Shown here piece by piece: positions 1 to 8,762 of a stretch of 64,000 nt of DNA (its first letter is position 1; every line of letters starts with the position of its first letter). A program made the position numbers and the translations under genes. The stretch is taken from NCBI RefSeq assembly GCF_010470675.1, contig NZ_VOIQ01000019.1, positions 1-64,000 of the forward strand. The letters run 5' to 3'. Source of the stretch: Desulfovibrio sp. JC010. Lineage in GTDB: Bacteria > Desulfobacterota > Desulfovibrionia > Desulfovibrionales > Desulfovibrionaceae. Below the pieces are notes generated by a model. It did no database searches. It was not told the DNA's origin and was given only the letters and a program-made list of their open reading frames with translations.

Positions 1-2144
1 CGGAAAAACGGGATGTGGCGGAAGCCATATCTCAAGCCCTCGGCGGTCCTGCCAGACCGACCGGAGCGGCTTTCCATGTCAACGGCGACAGCATCACATG
101 GCTCTGGGGTCATTTGTTGCGGCTCACTGATCCAGAAGAACACGATGATCGTTACAAGCTCTGGGATCTCAAAACACTGCCCATGCGATGGCCGGTCAGC
201 TATGTCCCGGAACAAAAGCACGCCGCCCATCTGAAAAAAATCATCGAAATGGCCCATCAGGCTGACGAGCTGATCAACGCAGGCGACCCGGACCCGGAAG
301 GTCAGCGGTTGGTGGATGAGGTCATCGAGTTTGCCGGATTAACGAGTAAGCCGACCAAACGCCTCCTGATCAACGACAACAACGGCCCGGCCATTCTGAA
401 GGCCCTGAAGGTCATGGAGGACAACCGCAAGTACCACGGGCTGTCCATGTCCGCGCTGGCCCGTGCGGTTTGCGACCAGCGTGTCGGTTACAACCTGACC
501 CGCTGTTATTCCACCATGGCCCAGAAAAAGGGCTATCAGGGCGTTCTGTCCGTGGGCCGGGTCCAGACTCCTATTCTGGGGCTGGTGGTTGCCCGTGATC
601 GCGCCCATGAAGGGCACGAAAAGCAGGCTTACCACATCGTCAAAGCCCGGATTGCTATGGCGGGGCAATCGGTGGACGCTGAGTTTATTCCGGCGAAAGA
701 TGCACCCATGGACGACAAAGGACGGATTATTGATGCTGAATTTGCTCTCAAGATTGTGGGCGAGATTCAGGATAAATCGGCAACAGTCCATTCCGTGCAG
801 ACCACCGAGCGCAAGAACGATCCGCCCCTGCCATACAACCTGCTGGCCTTGCAGGCCGATGCTGCCGGACTCTGGAATTTCAAGCCCAAAAAAGTCTTGG
901 AAATCACCCAGCGACTGCGCGACCAGCACAAAGCAATCACTTACAACCGCAGTGATTGCCGTTACCTCAACGACGAACGGCACGCTGAAGCTGCGGAACT
1001 CTTGTTGTCCCTGACTCCGGCCTTCGGAGACATGGCTGAATATGCCGCACCCAAGCTCAAATCCAAGGCTTTCAACTCCAAGAAAGTCACCGCGCACCAT
1101 GCCATCATCCCGACCATGAACGTGCCGGAACTGGACAAGCTCACGCAGGATGAACTGAGCATTTATGAGCTGATCGCCAAGCTTTACATCGCCCAGTTCT
1201 ATCCCCCGGCAAAATTTGTAAGCACCAAGGTTGAACTGGAAATTGCCGGTCACACTTTCAGGGCTGAAGGCAGGGTTAACAGTTCTCCGGGCTGGAGGCT
1301 GCTAGATGAGCTGGCCCTCAAGGAATACGAAAAGGCTGAACGGCAACGGGATTTGTACCGGCTTCAACAAGGAGATTCCGGTCCGCTGGAATCAGCCGAA
1401 TCCGTACAGGCTTTCACCAAGCCCCCGGCACGTTACACCATGAAAACCCTGCTCAAAGACCTGACCTCGATTGCAAAGTATGTGACCGACCCGGAAATCA
1501 AGAAGCTGCTCTTGGACAAGGACAGCGACAAGCAGGACGAAGCTGGCGGAATCGGAACTCCGGCCACCCGTGACGCTCATATCGATACGCTCTTCAGGCG
1601 CGGCTTTCTGGGCGAGGACGGAAAGAAGGTCGTCAGCACCGAGCTGGGTCGCAATTTCCACGATGCCCTGCCGGAATTTGCTGTGAAACCGGATATGACC
1701 GCGCTCTGGCATGAGAAGCAAAAACAGATTGAAGTCGGAGAACTGAACCATCTCAAGTTCATTGAGGAAGTGGAGAGTTCGGTCGCTAGGGAAATTGAGC
1801 GCGTTAAACGCGAGGGGCTGAACATCAGGATTCAAGGGGTGCAATGCCCAAAATGCAAAACCGGAATTCTGCGCTCCCGCAAAGGCAAGACAAAATTCTG
1901 GGGCTGCTCAAATTATTCCGACTGCAAAACAACCTTCCCTGATAAGTCCGGCACGCCGGATCTCACGGCCAAGCCTGCCAAAAAGCTGGCAGCCTCCACG
2001 GAACACAAATGCCCTGAATGCGGCAAGGGCCTGATCCGCAGACCGGCCAAACGCAAAGGGTTGTTCTGGTGGGGATGCAGCGGATTCCCGGACTGCAAAT
2101 TCCGCTGCTTTGACGAGAAAGGAAACCCCAAACTTGAAAACTAA
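1..2144 (+). CDS. topB: DNA topoisomerase III (5' end outside window)
   Basis: Type IA topoisomerase that relaxes or decatenates DNA through a 5'-phosphotyrosine intermediate. The frame is already open at base 3 and reads EKRDVAEAISQALGG, so only the first few residues of the TOPRIM domain are missing. The acidic TOPRIM motif appears as DPDPEG instead of the common DPDREG. The active-site tyrosine lies in TYNRSDCRYL near base 952, and SVGRVQTP is the usual conserved stretch before it. The C-terminus has two Cys4 zinc ribbons (CPKC...CSNYSDC and CPEC...CSGFPDC). The next two genes follow closely on the same strand, and the ArdC/primase neighbour places this copy in a conjugative or integrative element. 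It is probably accessory rather than housekeeping. Confidence 0.93.
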   Translation, partial: EKRDVAEAISQALGGPARPTGAAFHVNGDSITWLWGHLLRLTDPEEHDDRYKLWDLKTLPMRWPVSYVPEQKHAAHLKKIIEMAHQADELINAGDPDPEGQRLVDEVIEFAGLTSKPTKRLLINDNNGPAILKALKVMEDNRKYHGLSMSALARAVCDQRVGYNLTRCYSTMAQKKGYQGVLSVGRVQTPILGLVVARDRAHEGHEKQAYHIVKARIAMAGQSVDAEFIPAKDAPMDDKGRIIDAEFALKIVGEIQDKSATVHSVQTTERKNDPPLPYNLLALQADAAGLWNFKPKKVLEITQRLRDQHKAITYNRSDCRYLNDERHAEAAELLLSLTPAFGDMAEYAAPKLKSKAFNSKKVTAHHAIIPTMNVPELDKLTQDELSIYELIAKLYIAQFYPPAKFVSTKVELEIAGHTFRAEGRVNSSPGWRLLDELALKEYEKAERQRDLYRLQQGDSGPLESAESVQAFTKPPARYTMKTLLKDLTSIAKYVTDPEIKKLLLDKDSDKQDEAGGIGTPATRDAHIDTLFRRGFLGEDGKKVVSTELGRNFHDALPEFAVKPDMTALWHEKQKQIEVGELNHLKFIEEVESSVAREIERVKREGLNIRIQGVQCPKCKTGILRSRKGKTKFWGCSNYSDCKTTFPDKSGTPDLTAKPAKKLAASTEHKCPECGKGLIRRPAKRKGLFWWGCSGFPDCKFRCFDEKGNPKLEN

Positions 2145-2158
2145 ACCAAGGAGAAAAA

Positions 2159-2353
2159 ATGCACACAAACGATGAAATCAAAAAACACATGGATGCACAG
2201 GCCCGGCAGATTGACCGCGAACTAAGCGAGAACCCCGGTGCGGCCATGGAAGTAGATCAGGAGCTGGCCGACCACATGGGTGCTTTTGAGGAAACCGCAC
2301 TCAGCCTTGAAGATGCTGAGGATGCTTCCTTCGATCCTTTTGAGGAGGAATAG
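2159..2353 (+). CDS. small acidic hypothetical protein
   Basis: A 64-residue, strongly acidic protein with no recognised domain. A good Shine-Dalgarno (AAGGAG) precedes the ATG, 14 bp after topB. Its end abuts the next gene: the GAGGAG that encodes its last Glu residues serves as ribosome-binding site for the ArdC/primase gene, so the three genes look translationally coupled. The acidic character would suit a DNA-mimic or antirestriction role, but that is only a guess from composition and position. Confidence 0.6.
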   Translation: MHTNDEIKKHMDAQARQIDRELSENPGAAMEVDQELADHMGAFEETALSLEDAEDASFDPFEEE

Positions 2354-2355
2354 AC

Positions 2356-4671
2356 ATGGCTAAAGACAAAACTCCATACTATCAACGGTTTGCTGAAGAA
2401 ATCATCGAGAAGCTGAAGGACGGCACTGCACCGTGGATCAAGCCTTGGAAGCCCGGTGAATATCAGCCCGCCTTCAATCCGGTTTCCGGCACTGTCTATC
2501 GTGGAATCAACCAGCTCATGCTTGGTTTGGATGATCTCAATGACCCCAGATTCCTGACCTACAGACAGGCGGAATCCAAAGGCTGGCAGGTCCGCAAGGG
2601 TTCAAAATCCCGCTCCATTGTTTTCTGGCAGATGTCCCGCCAGATCGCGCTCAAGGATGATGACGACAAGAACATTCTGGATGAAGACGGCACCCCCCAG
2701 ACGCAGACTGTCATGCTCTCAAAGCCGATTATCCGCTTTTCCAATGTCTTCCACGCCAGCCAGATTGACGGAATCCCGGAATGGGAAGGCCGGGAGATCA
2801 CATGGAACCCGGATGACCGGGCCGAAATCATCCTCCAGAACTCAGGGGCCAGCATCACCCATGATCAGCGCAACAAGGCGTTTTACAGGCCGTCCTCAGA
2901 TGAGATTCACCTGCCGCCGCACGCGGCCTTTGGCAACTCTGACCAGTATTACAGCACAGCCCTGCATGAGCTGGGACACTGGACCGGACACGAATCACGT
3001 CTCGACCGGGAATTCGGCCCCTTCGGTTCCGAGATTTACGCCAAAGAGGAACTGCGTGCCGAGATTGCAAGCTGGATGATCAGCGCGGAACTCGGCCTCA
3101 GTCACGATCCCAGCCAGCATCTCAGCTACGTTGATAACTGGGTCAAAGTGCTTGAGGAAGATCCCTTTGAAATTATCCGGGCCTGCCAGAGCGCGGAAAA
3201 GATCAAGGATTACACGCTGGATTTTGAAAAGGACCGCAGCCAGCAAAAGACAAGAGAAGAAGGTATCTTAATCTCCGCTTCGGACAAGGCCAAGCTTGAG
3301 CAGCGGGAATCAATGTATGGACTCCCGACCAAAGGCCGGACCTATCTCAAAGTGCCATTCTCAGAAAAAAATGAAGCTAAAAAGCTTGGGGCCAAATGGG
3401 ATAAGGACAAGAAAATGTGGTTCGCTCCCGAAGGCACCGACCTTGATCAGCTCGCCCGCTGGATGCCTAACGCAAAGGGGCAAGAACCTGCCACCAAACC
3501 TGAACAGCAGAAAGAAAACACCGTGAAAAATATTGCAACGGAAAAGACCTATCTGAACGTGCCGTATAAACAGAAATGGCTGGCGAAAAAGCACGGAGCA
3601 CGCTGGGACAAAACCTCCAAGCTCTGGTTTGCGCCCACGGGAACCGATCTTGGTCCGCTTGCCGAGTGGCTGCCGAAAGAAAGGATCATCACCCCTGAAA
3701 CAAACGCTATTCAGGAATTCGCCAAGGCCATACAGGAAGCCGGACTTGATCTTCAGGGCCAGATGCCGATCATGGACGGAACTCTGCACCGCGTGCCTGT
3801 CATAGACGGCAAACCCAATTCCAAGGACGGCGCATACAAGGGTTTCCTTGACGGCCACCCCGCCGGGTTCATCCAGAATCACAAAACCGGCCTGAAAATG
3901 AATTGGAAGGCTGAAGGAACAGAGCTGACAGAAGAACAGAAAGCCCAGCTCAAAGCACAAGCTGCCCAGAAAAAGATGGAACGGGAAAAGGCCATCGCCG
4001 AACAGCGAGAAAAGGCCTCAAAACGTTCCTACGCCAAGTGGACCAACGCCAAATGGGCCACCAAACAGCAGGAATACCTGAGCAAGAAAGAAGTCCCCAA
4101 CTACGCGGTGAAGGTAAACGAACGCGGGGATCTGCTCGTACCGGGCCGTGACGTCGAAGGCCACATCCACACACTGCAAACCATCACCCCGGACGGCAAG
4201 CTATTCGAAAAAGGCGGCTTGAAAGCAGGCATGTTCCACACCATCGACCCCGGCGAAAAGATCGCCAAAGGCGGGCCGATCCTCATTGCCGAAGGCTATG
4301 CCACAGCAGCCAGCGCACACATGGCAAGCAATATGCCCACAGTCGCAGCCTTTGACGCTTCCAATCTCGAACCGGTCGCCAAGGCCCTAAAAACCAAATA
4401 CCCCAAAAGCACCATCGTGCTGGTCAGCGACAACGACCATCACCTCAAAAACAATGTCGGGGTAGAAAAAGCCGAGGCCGCAGCCAAAGCTGTCGGTGGC
4501 CTGCTGATAACACCCAAATTCAACGAGGCAGAAAAGACACAGGGGCTGTCAGACTTCAATGATCTGCACCAGTCTCGTGGAATCGGAGAAGTACAGAAAC
4601 AGCTCTCCCAGACTATCAAGATGGCAAAATCCATGAAGGCCGGGGAATTGCCGTTGGCTATGGCGATGTAA
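2356..4671 (+). CDS. ArdC-type antirestriction / TraC-like primase fusion
   Basis: A 771-residue multidomain protein of mobile elements. Residues 1-120 look like the ArdC N-terminal ssDNA-binding region (APWIKPW, YRGINQLML). A zincin-type metallopeptidase motif follows: HELGH at 204-208 with a downstream acidic residue near 236. Two DUF5710 repeats lie at about 329-365 and 398-435 (TYLKVPF...KKLGAKWD and TYLNVPY...KKHGARWD). A charged helical stretch leads to a C-terminal TOPRIM domain with E646 in IAEGYATA and D692 in SDNDHH. Known relatives protect incoming single-stranded DNA from restriction or prime complementary-strand synthesis after conjugation. Full length; the start is supported by the upstream GAGGAG. 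Confidence 0.85.
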   Translation: MAKDKTPYYQRFAEEIIEKLKDGTAPWIKPWKPGEYQPAFNPVSGTVYRGINQLMLGLDDLNDPRFLTYRQAESKGWQVRKGSKSRSIVFWQMSRQIALKDDDDKNILDEDGTPQTQTVMLSKPIIRFSNVFHASQIDGIPEWEGREITWNPDDRAEIILQNSGASITHDQRNKAFYRPSSDEIHLPPHAAFGNSDQYYSTALHELGHWTGHESRLDREFGPFGSEIYAKEELRAEIASWMISAELGLSHDPSQHLSYVDNWVKVLEEDPFEIIRACQSAEKIKDYTLDFEKDRSQQKTREEGILISASDKAKLEQRESMYGLPTKGRTYLKVPFSEKNEAKKLGAKWDKDKKMWFAPEGTDLDQLARWMPNAKGQEPATKPEQQKENTVKNIATEKTYLNVPYKQKWLAKKHGARWDKTSKLWFAPTGTDLGPLAEWLPKERIITPETNAIQEFAKAIQEAGLDLQGQMPIMDGTLHRVPVIDGKPNSKDGAYKGFLDGHPAGFIQNHKTGLKMNWKAEGTELTEEQKAQLKAQAAQKKMEREKAIAEQREKASKRSYAKWTNAKWATKQQEYLSKKEVPNYAVKVNERGDLLVPGRDVEGHIHTLQTITPDGKLFEKGGLKAGMFHTIDPGEKIAKGGPILIAEGYATAASAHMASNMPTVAAFDASNLEPVAKALKTKYPKSTIVLVSDNDHHLKNNVGVEKAEAAAKAVGGLLITPKFNEAEKTQGLSDFNDLHQSRGIGEVQKQLSQTIKMAKSMKAGELPLAMAM

Positions 4672-4733
4672 GGATTAATAGATGGGCTCTGAGGGGGGAC
4701 CATCCAGGATGCTTAGACTGCAATTAATACCAA

Positions 4734-4788
4734 TTGACAAAATCTATTTGAATTTGTATCCATGACTCAAATTGAGATTCAATTTCAA
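4734..4788 (+). promoter_or_regulatory. promoter with Fur-like operator
   Basis: TTGACA at 4734-4739 and TATCCA at 4757-4762 are 17 bp apart. Just downstream, 4772-4788 (TTGAGATTCAATTTCAA) is a near-perfect 17-bp palindrome. By my count it agrees with 14 of 17 positions of the Desulfovibrio Fur consensus as I remember it (W-TGAAAAT-N-ATTTTCA-W). It would control the small membrane protein at 4817 and perhaps the fez-like operon beyond it. Confidence 0.45.
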
Positions 4789-4816
4789 ACTCAACAAAAA
4801 AACACGAGCAACAATC

Positions 4817-5107
4817 ATGAATACATTCCCCGAAAATTCAAAATATTCTTTCCCCGAAGTGGAAATTAAAAAGAAGAAAACCAAAACAAAAAAGTTCCGC
4901 CAGTGTAAAGACTGTCCCTTGCAGCCCAGCACAACCAAGACTGTTTCCAAAGTCGGCATGGTTGCCACACTTGGTGCTTCGGCTGCTTCTGGCGTGCTAA
5001 AATTCAAAGCAGCAAAACCCCTACACATTTGGGCATCAGTTGCATTCCTAGGCTTCACTGCCCTCCACTGGGCGGTTTCAGCCAGACCGGCAAGGCCTGC
5101 GAAATAA
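4817..5107 (+). CDS. small membrane protein with CxxC motif
   Basis: A 96-residue protein of unknown family. After a polar, Lys-rich N-terminus comes CKDCPLQP, then a small-residue hydrophobic stretch (GMVATLGASAASGV) and a second hydrophobic segment (ASVAFLGFTALHWA), ending ARPARPAK. This suggests one or two membrane passes with a basic tail. I chose ATG 4817 over the in-frame TTG at 4772 because the TTG lies inside the proposed operator; no strong ribosome-binding site supports either. Its place between the mobile element edge and the ATPase operon, and its Fur-like box, suggest it belongs to the iron locus. Confidence 0.55.
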   Translation: MNTFPENSKYSFPEVEIKKKKTKTKKFRQCKDCPLQPSTTKTVSKVGMVATLGASAASGVLKFKAAKPLHIWASVAFLGFTALHWAVSARPARPAK

Positions 5108-5419
5108 TACTCATGCCATTCAGTGAATTATTTTCTTAAAAATGTCATTCATAAGTCACTACTTCCAGATTCAAATGCGCTGATTTCCGTCTGCGCGTGG
5201 GTGATTTTGCTGCAATATCTCCACGTTCACCCTCTTTATTTTAATTCTCTTCTATCAATTATAATAAACTCGTGACAATGACTTGGAATTTCATTATCAA
5301 CCTCATGTTCGGCTTTTAATACATTATTTATAATTCCACCCCGCAATTATACTGCGAGACTTTGTGAATTATAGCCGGACAAGGCAAACCCTGTTTAATT
5401 GAACAAATCGAGCTCTGCA

Positions 5420-5454
5420 TTGAAAATGAATATCACGTTCTCGATTTGTATAAA
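5420..5454 (+). promoter_or_regulatory. Fur-box-like site before the fez-like operon
   Basis: TTGAAAATGAATATCAC at 5420-5436 fits 14 of 17 positions of the recalled Desulfovibrio Fur consensus. The overlapping 5422-5440 fits 13 of 19 of the classic GATAATGATAATCATTATC. A TATAAA at 5449-5454 could be the -10 element, with the site covering the -35 region. The rest of the 380-bp gap from 5108 is AT-rich and shows no gene. Confidence 0.45.
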
Positions 5455-5491
5455 AACCAAATATGACTATTAAAATTAGTTGGGATTAACT

Positions 5492-7726
5492 GTGAAACAA
5501 AATATTGTATTACGACATTCCACTCGCGGCAGAGTAAGATTCAACATCCGCAATCTTGTCAGAAATGACCACCTTGCCCAGAATCTTGACCTGGAACTGG
5601 GCAGGACCGGATATGTTGAAAATGTGCGCACCAATATCCGCTGCGGAAGCCTCATCATCCGTTTCAAGGCAGATAAAACCAGTGCGGAACAGCTTTATGC
5701 GTTTCTTAATGAGCTGCTCGGCTCGGCTGAAATCAACAGACCGCTGGGCATCGGCGGTCCCGCCTGTGCTTCCGACCTCTGCGAATGCAACGCCTGTGAA
5801 GTGACCCATGCCGGATGCAATCCGGTAAAATCAGCTTTCAGACGGTTTGTTGCCGTCAGTGCCGTCATGGGCGTTGTCTTTGTACGCACATCCATTCTGG
5901 GACTGACTGTGGCTGAAACCGCGCTTAGCCCCTTGGGCATCATTGCCATGGGACTTTCGCTGCCGCTCTTTAAAAAGGCATACGACCAGTTGAAAAGGAA
6001 ACGGTTCACACTTGAAGCCTTCCTTGGAGCCAGCTGTGTTGCCGCTGTTGCTGCCGGAGAAGCCCTGACCGCCTTTGAAGTGCTCTGGATCAACTCCGGT
6101 GCCGAGCTGGTCAAAGCGTGGATTACCGAACGTTCCCGCAAATCCATCAGCAGTATTCTGGAAGTGACTTCCCATCACACCTTTGTGCTGGTGGACGGAG
6201 TGGAAGTTGAACGGGAAGTCAAGGACCTGCGCAAAGGCGATATCGTTGTCCTGCACACCAGCGAAAAGGTCTGCGTGGACGGCGAAATCATCGACGGCGA
6301 GGCCCTCATGGACGAATCTCCCATTTCCGGGCGTTCAGACTTCGTGCCCCGTCAGGTAGGTGATGAAGTTCTGGCCGGAACCTTTGTCCGTCAGGGTGTT
6401 ATCTATGTACGGGCCAATGAAGTGGGCGATCGTACCTACCTCTCAAGGGTTCTGAAAATGGTTGAAGATTCGCTTGAAAACCGCGCCCCCATTGAAGGCA
6501 TCGCCGACCAGCTGGCCGCCAACCTTATCAAAGTGGGCTTTGTGACCACTGCGGGAACATGGCTCATTACCGGAAGCCTCTACCGGGCATTCACTGTGCT
6601 GCTGGTCATGGCCTGCCCCTGTGCAACTGTTCTGGCGGCCTCCACTGCGGTTTCCGCAGCAATCAGCGCGGCAGCCAAACGCAACATTTTAATCAAGGGC
6701 GGACGTTACCTTGAAGAGGTCGGTAAAACAGATACCGTCTGCTTTGACAAAACAGGAACCCTGACCACCAACGAACCGGTGCTGGCTAAGATTGTTCCTT
6801 TGAACGGCTCAAACGAAGAGCGCATCCTGCAAATGTCTGTTTCAGTGGAAATGCACAACCATCATCCTCTGGCACAGGCCATTAAAATGGAAGCAGATGC
6901 CCGCGAAATCGCGCCTGAAGAACATTCAGTATGCGAATATTTTCTGGGCATGGGCATGCGTGCGGAAGTCAGCGACAACGAAATTCTGGTCGGTAACCGC
7001 AAGCTCATGGATAAACATGAGGTGGAAATTGCGGATGCGGCGAAAAAAACAGCTCCCCTGCGCAGGCAGGGCCGCACAGTGCTCTTCGTAGCAGAAAGCA
7101 AAAAAATCATCGGACTGCTGGCCTTCGACAACCTGATCAGGCCCGAAAGCACCGAAGTATTGCAGCAACTGAAACACAACGGTGCTGAAAATATCGTTCT
7201 CATCACCGGCGATGAACCGAACACTGCCAAAGAGCTTTCCAGACGTCTGGGCATCCCCAAGGTTCATGCCTCGGTAATGCCTGAAGACAAGGCAAATATT
7301 GTCGATGAAATGCAGGCCGCAGGCGCAGCAGTGCTCATGGTCGGCGACGGCGTGAATGACGCTCTGGCCCTGACCCGCGCTGACGTCGGCGTCGCCATGG
7401 GAGCCGGGGGAAGCGAAGTCGCCATTGAAGCGGCGGACATCGCTCTGGTAAATGATGACTTAAACGGACTGGTTTATGTGCAGTCTTTAAGCCAGCAGAC
7501 CCTGAAAGTGGTTCACCAGAACTTCTGGATCGCCACCGGATCAAACCTTGCCGGGGTTGTCTTCGGTGCCTTAGGCATGCTGACCCCGATCATGGCCGGT
7601 ATGATCCACATTGGACATTCTCTGGGAGTACTGGCAAACTCAGCACGTTTGCTGCGCTATGAGCCGCCCGCGCTGGCAATAGAAACAACTCCGATAGACG
7701 TAACTCCAAAGGAGCAATTGACATAA
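5492..7726 (+). CDS. P1B-type metal ATPase 1, HMA-like N-terminus, TGE motif replaced
   Basis: A 744-residue P-type ATPase. Residues 1-80 form an HMA-like fold with an Arg motif (TRGRVRFNI) where a CxxC metal loop would be. A linker holds five cysteines between 92 and 109 (CASDLCECNACEVTHAGC). Membrane segments follow, then the actuator domain, CPC at 375-377, phosphorylation site D419 in DKTGTLT, an NHHPLA nucleotide-binding motif and GDGVNDALAL. The actuator loop reads ISGRSD (279-281) where TGE is expected, so the dephosphorylation glutamate is missing although everything else looks intact. The start is GTG 5492 with GGGA six bases upstream; TTG 5480 is the alternative. The stop overlaps the next ATG (TAATG). 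Probably a ferrosome FezB relative, or a partner of the other two ATPases. Confidence 0.85.
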   Translation: MKQNIVLRHSTRGRVRFNIRNLVRNDHLAQNLDLELGRTGYVENVRTNIRCGSLIIRFKADKTSAEQLYAFLNELLGSAEINRPLGIGGPACASDLCECNACEVTHAGCNPVKSAFRRFVAVSAVMGVVFVRTSILGLTVAETALSPLGIIAMGLSLPLFKKAYDQLKRKRFTLEAFLGASCVAAVAAGEALTAFEVLWINSGAELVKAWITERSRKSISSILEVTSHHTFVLVDGVEVEREVKDLRKGDIVVLHTSEKVCVDGEIIDGEALMDESPISGRSDFVPRQVGDEVLAGTFVRQGVIYVRANEVGDRTYLSRVLKMVEDSLENRAPIEGIADQLAANLIKVGFVTTAGTWLITGSLYRAFTVLLVMACPCATVLAASTAVSAAISAAAKRNILIKGGRYLEEVGKTDTVCFDKTGTLTTNEPVLAKIVPLNGSNEERILQMSVSVEMHNHHPLAQAIKMEADAREIAPEEHSVCEYFLGMGMRAEVSDNEILVGNRKLMDKHEVEIADAAKKTAPLRRQGRTVLFVAESKKIIGLLAFDNLIRPESTEVLQQLKHNGAENIVLITGDEPNTAKELSRRLGIPKVHASVMPEDKANIVDEMQAAGAAVLMVGDGVNDALALTRADVGVAMGAGGSEVAIEAADIALVNDDLNGLVYVQSLSQQTLKVVHQNFWIATGSNLAGVVFGALGMLTPIMAGMIHIGHSLGVLANSARLLRYEPPALAIETTPIDVTPKEQLT

Positions 7727-8037
7727 TGGATTTTCAATTGTTGATGGAACTTCGGGACTACCTGACGATAAAACATCATGTTCCCGGACGCATCCGCATA
7801 AAATTAGCCGCAAAACTGCTGGCTGATCCAAGGACTAAAAAGCTGAAAGAGGAGGCAGGGGAAACCCCGCCTCCTTGTATTATTAGCAGCAAGTTCAATT
7901 TTTTTACCCGCAACGCTGTCATTGAGTACGACCCGGAAGTAATTAGCCCGGAAAAACTGCATGAGGCGTTGACCACCGACGACCCGGAAAGATTTCAGGA
8001 ACTGGCTGCGGAATTTGAATCAATCATGACCGCATAA
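7726..8037 (+). CDS. HMA-like domain protein
   Basis: A 103-residue soluble protein whose ATG overlaps the stop codon of ATPase 1 (TAATG), so the two are translationally coupled. The N-terminal IKHHVPGRIRIKLAAK is the Arg-motif strand seen in HMA_2-type domains. The last strand appears in FTRNAVIEYDPEVISPEKL. There is no CxxC. The order of motifs and the C-terminal helix (DDPERFQELAAEFES) match the proteins at 15812 and 29001, so it is one of at least three stand-alone copies of this fold here. Proteins of this type occur in ferrosome gene clusters; a role in targeting or metal hand-over to the ATPases is inference. Confidence 0.75.
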   Translation: MDFQLLMELRDYLTIKHHVPGRIRIKLAAKLLADPRTKKLKEEAGETPPPCIISSKFNFFTRNAVIEYDPEVISPEKLHEALTTDDPERFQELAAEFESIMTA

Positions 8038-8063
8038 CCATGTTTAATAAAGGAGACGAAAAG

Positions 8064-8729
8064 ATGGAAGACACCAGACAGGCCTACGCCGCCCCCGGCG
8101 ATCCCGCTGAGAATGCTCAGGCCCAGCCCAGTGTCCAGCAGGCCGCACCACAGCAACCGGCTGCGCCGCAACAGGCAGCGCAGCCCCAGATGACTGCCCC
8201 CCAGCAGCCCTCTGCCCAGTACGCTCAGCCCGCCATGGGCTCAGTGCAGTACACCCAGCCGCAGGCCGGGGGATTTTACCAGTATGTACCCGGAGCAGGA
8301 TTCGTGCAGGTTCAGCCGATGCAGCAACCGGTACAACAGTCCGCGCCGACCATGCAGTCAGCCCAGACGTTTCAGCCTGATTTAAAAACTCAGGCCGCTG
8401 CCCAGCCCGTTGCTGGTGCCGCAGCAGCACAAGCCGCACCCGAAACCGCCCAGACCAAAGTTGACCAGAACAAACTCGGCCAGATGTACGGCGTAATGAC
8501 CGACATCATGAACGGTGAAGCCGATCCCGAAAAAATCATGTCCCTGTTTCAGGATACTGACGGTGATTTCTGGAAAGGTGCCATTGTCGGTGCCGCAGTG
8601 GGGTTCCTGGCCAGCAATGAAACTGTACGCGGTACTGTGGCCGGAGTAGTCGGTTCCATGCTCGGCGGGGAAAAAGATCCCGAAGGGCCGCAAGTAACCG
8701 TACCCACCGACACTGAAAACGAATCTTAA
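8064..8729 (+). CDS. Pro/Gln/Ala-rich protein with glycine-rich membrane segment
   Basis: A 221-residue protein in two parts. Residues 1-140 are low complexity, full of P, Q, A and Y (repeated QPAAPQQAAQPQ-type stretches, QYAQP, QYTQP), hence probably disordered. Residues 141-221 hold a short helix (LGQMYGVMTDIMNG), then the small-residue segment GAIVGAAVGFLASNETV and GTVAGVVGSMLGG, then an acidic tail. The segment resembles those at 9396 and 15210. I moved the start from ATG 8040 to ATG 8064, which has AGGAGA in front. Such a protein could coat or scaffold an organelle membrane; that is inference from composition and context. Confidence 0.7.
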   Translation: MEDTRQAYAAPGDPAENAQAQPSVQQAAPQQPAAPQQAAQPQMTAPQQPSAQYAQPAMGSVQYTQPQAGGFYQYVPGAGFVQVQPMQQPVQQSAPTMQSAQTFQPDLKTQAAAQPVAGAAAAQAAPETAQTKVDQNKLGQMYGVMTDIMNGEADPEKIMSLFQDTDGDFWKGAIVGAAVGFLASNETVRGTVAGVVGSMLGGEKDPEGPQVTVPTDTENES

Positions 8730-8762
8730 TACTATTCTCTACCATAATCGAAGGATTTTAAC

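Noticed and set aside
339-1253. 304-codon open frame on the minus strand
   Set aside because: Fully inside topB, with no start signal and no domain pattern; a shadow of the opposite strand.
5108-5419. Possible small RNA or gene in the AT-rich gap
   Set aside because: No conserved frame, promoter-terminator pair or recognisable RNA motif.
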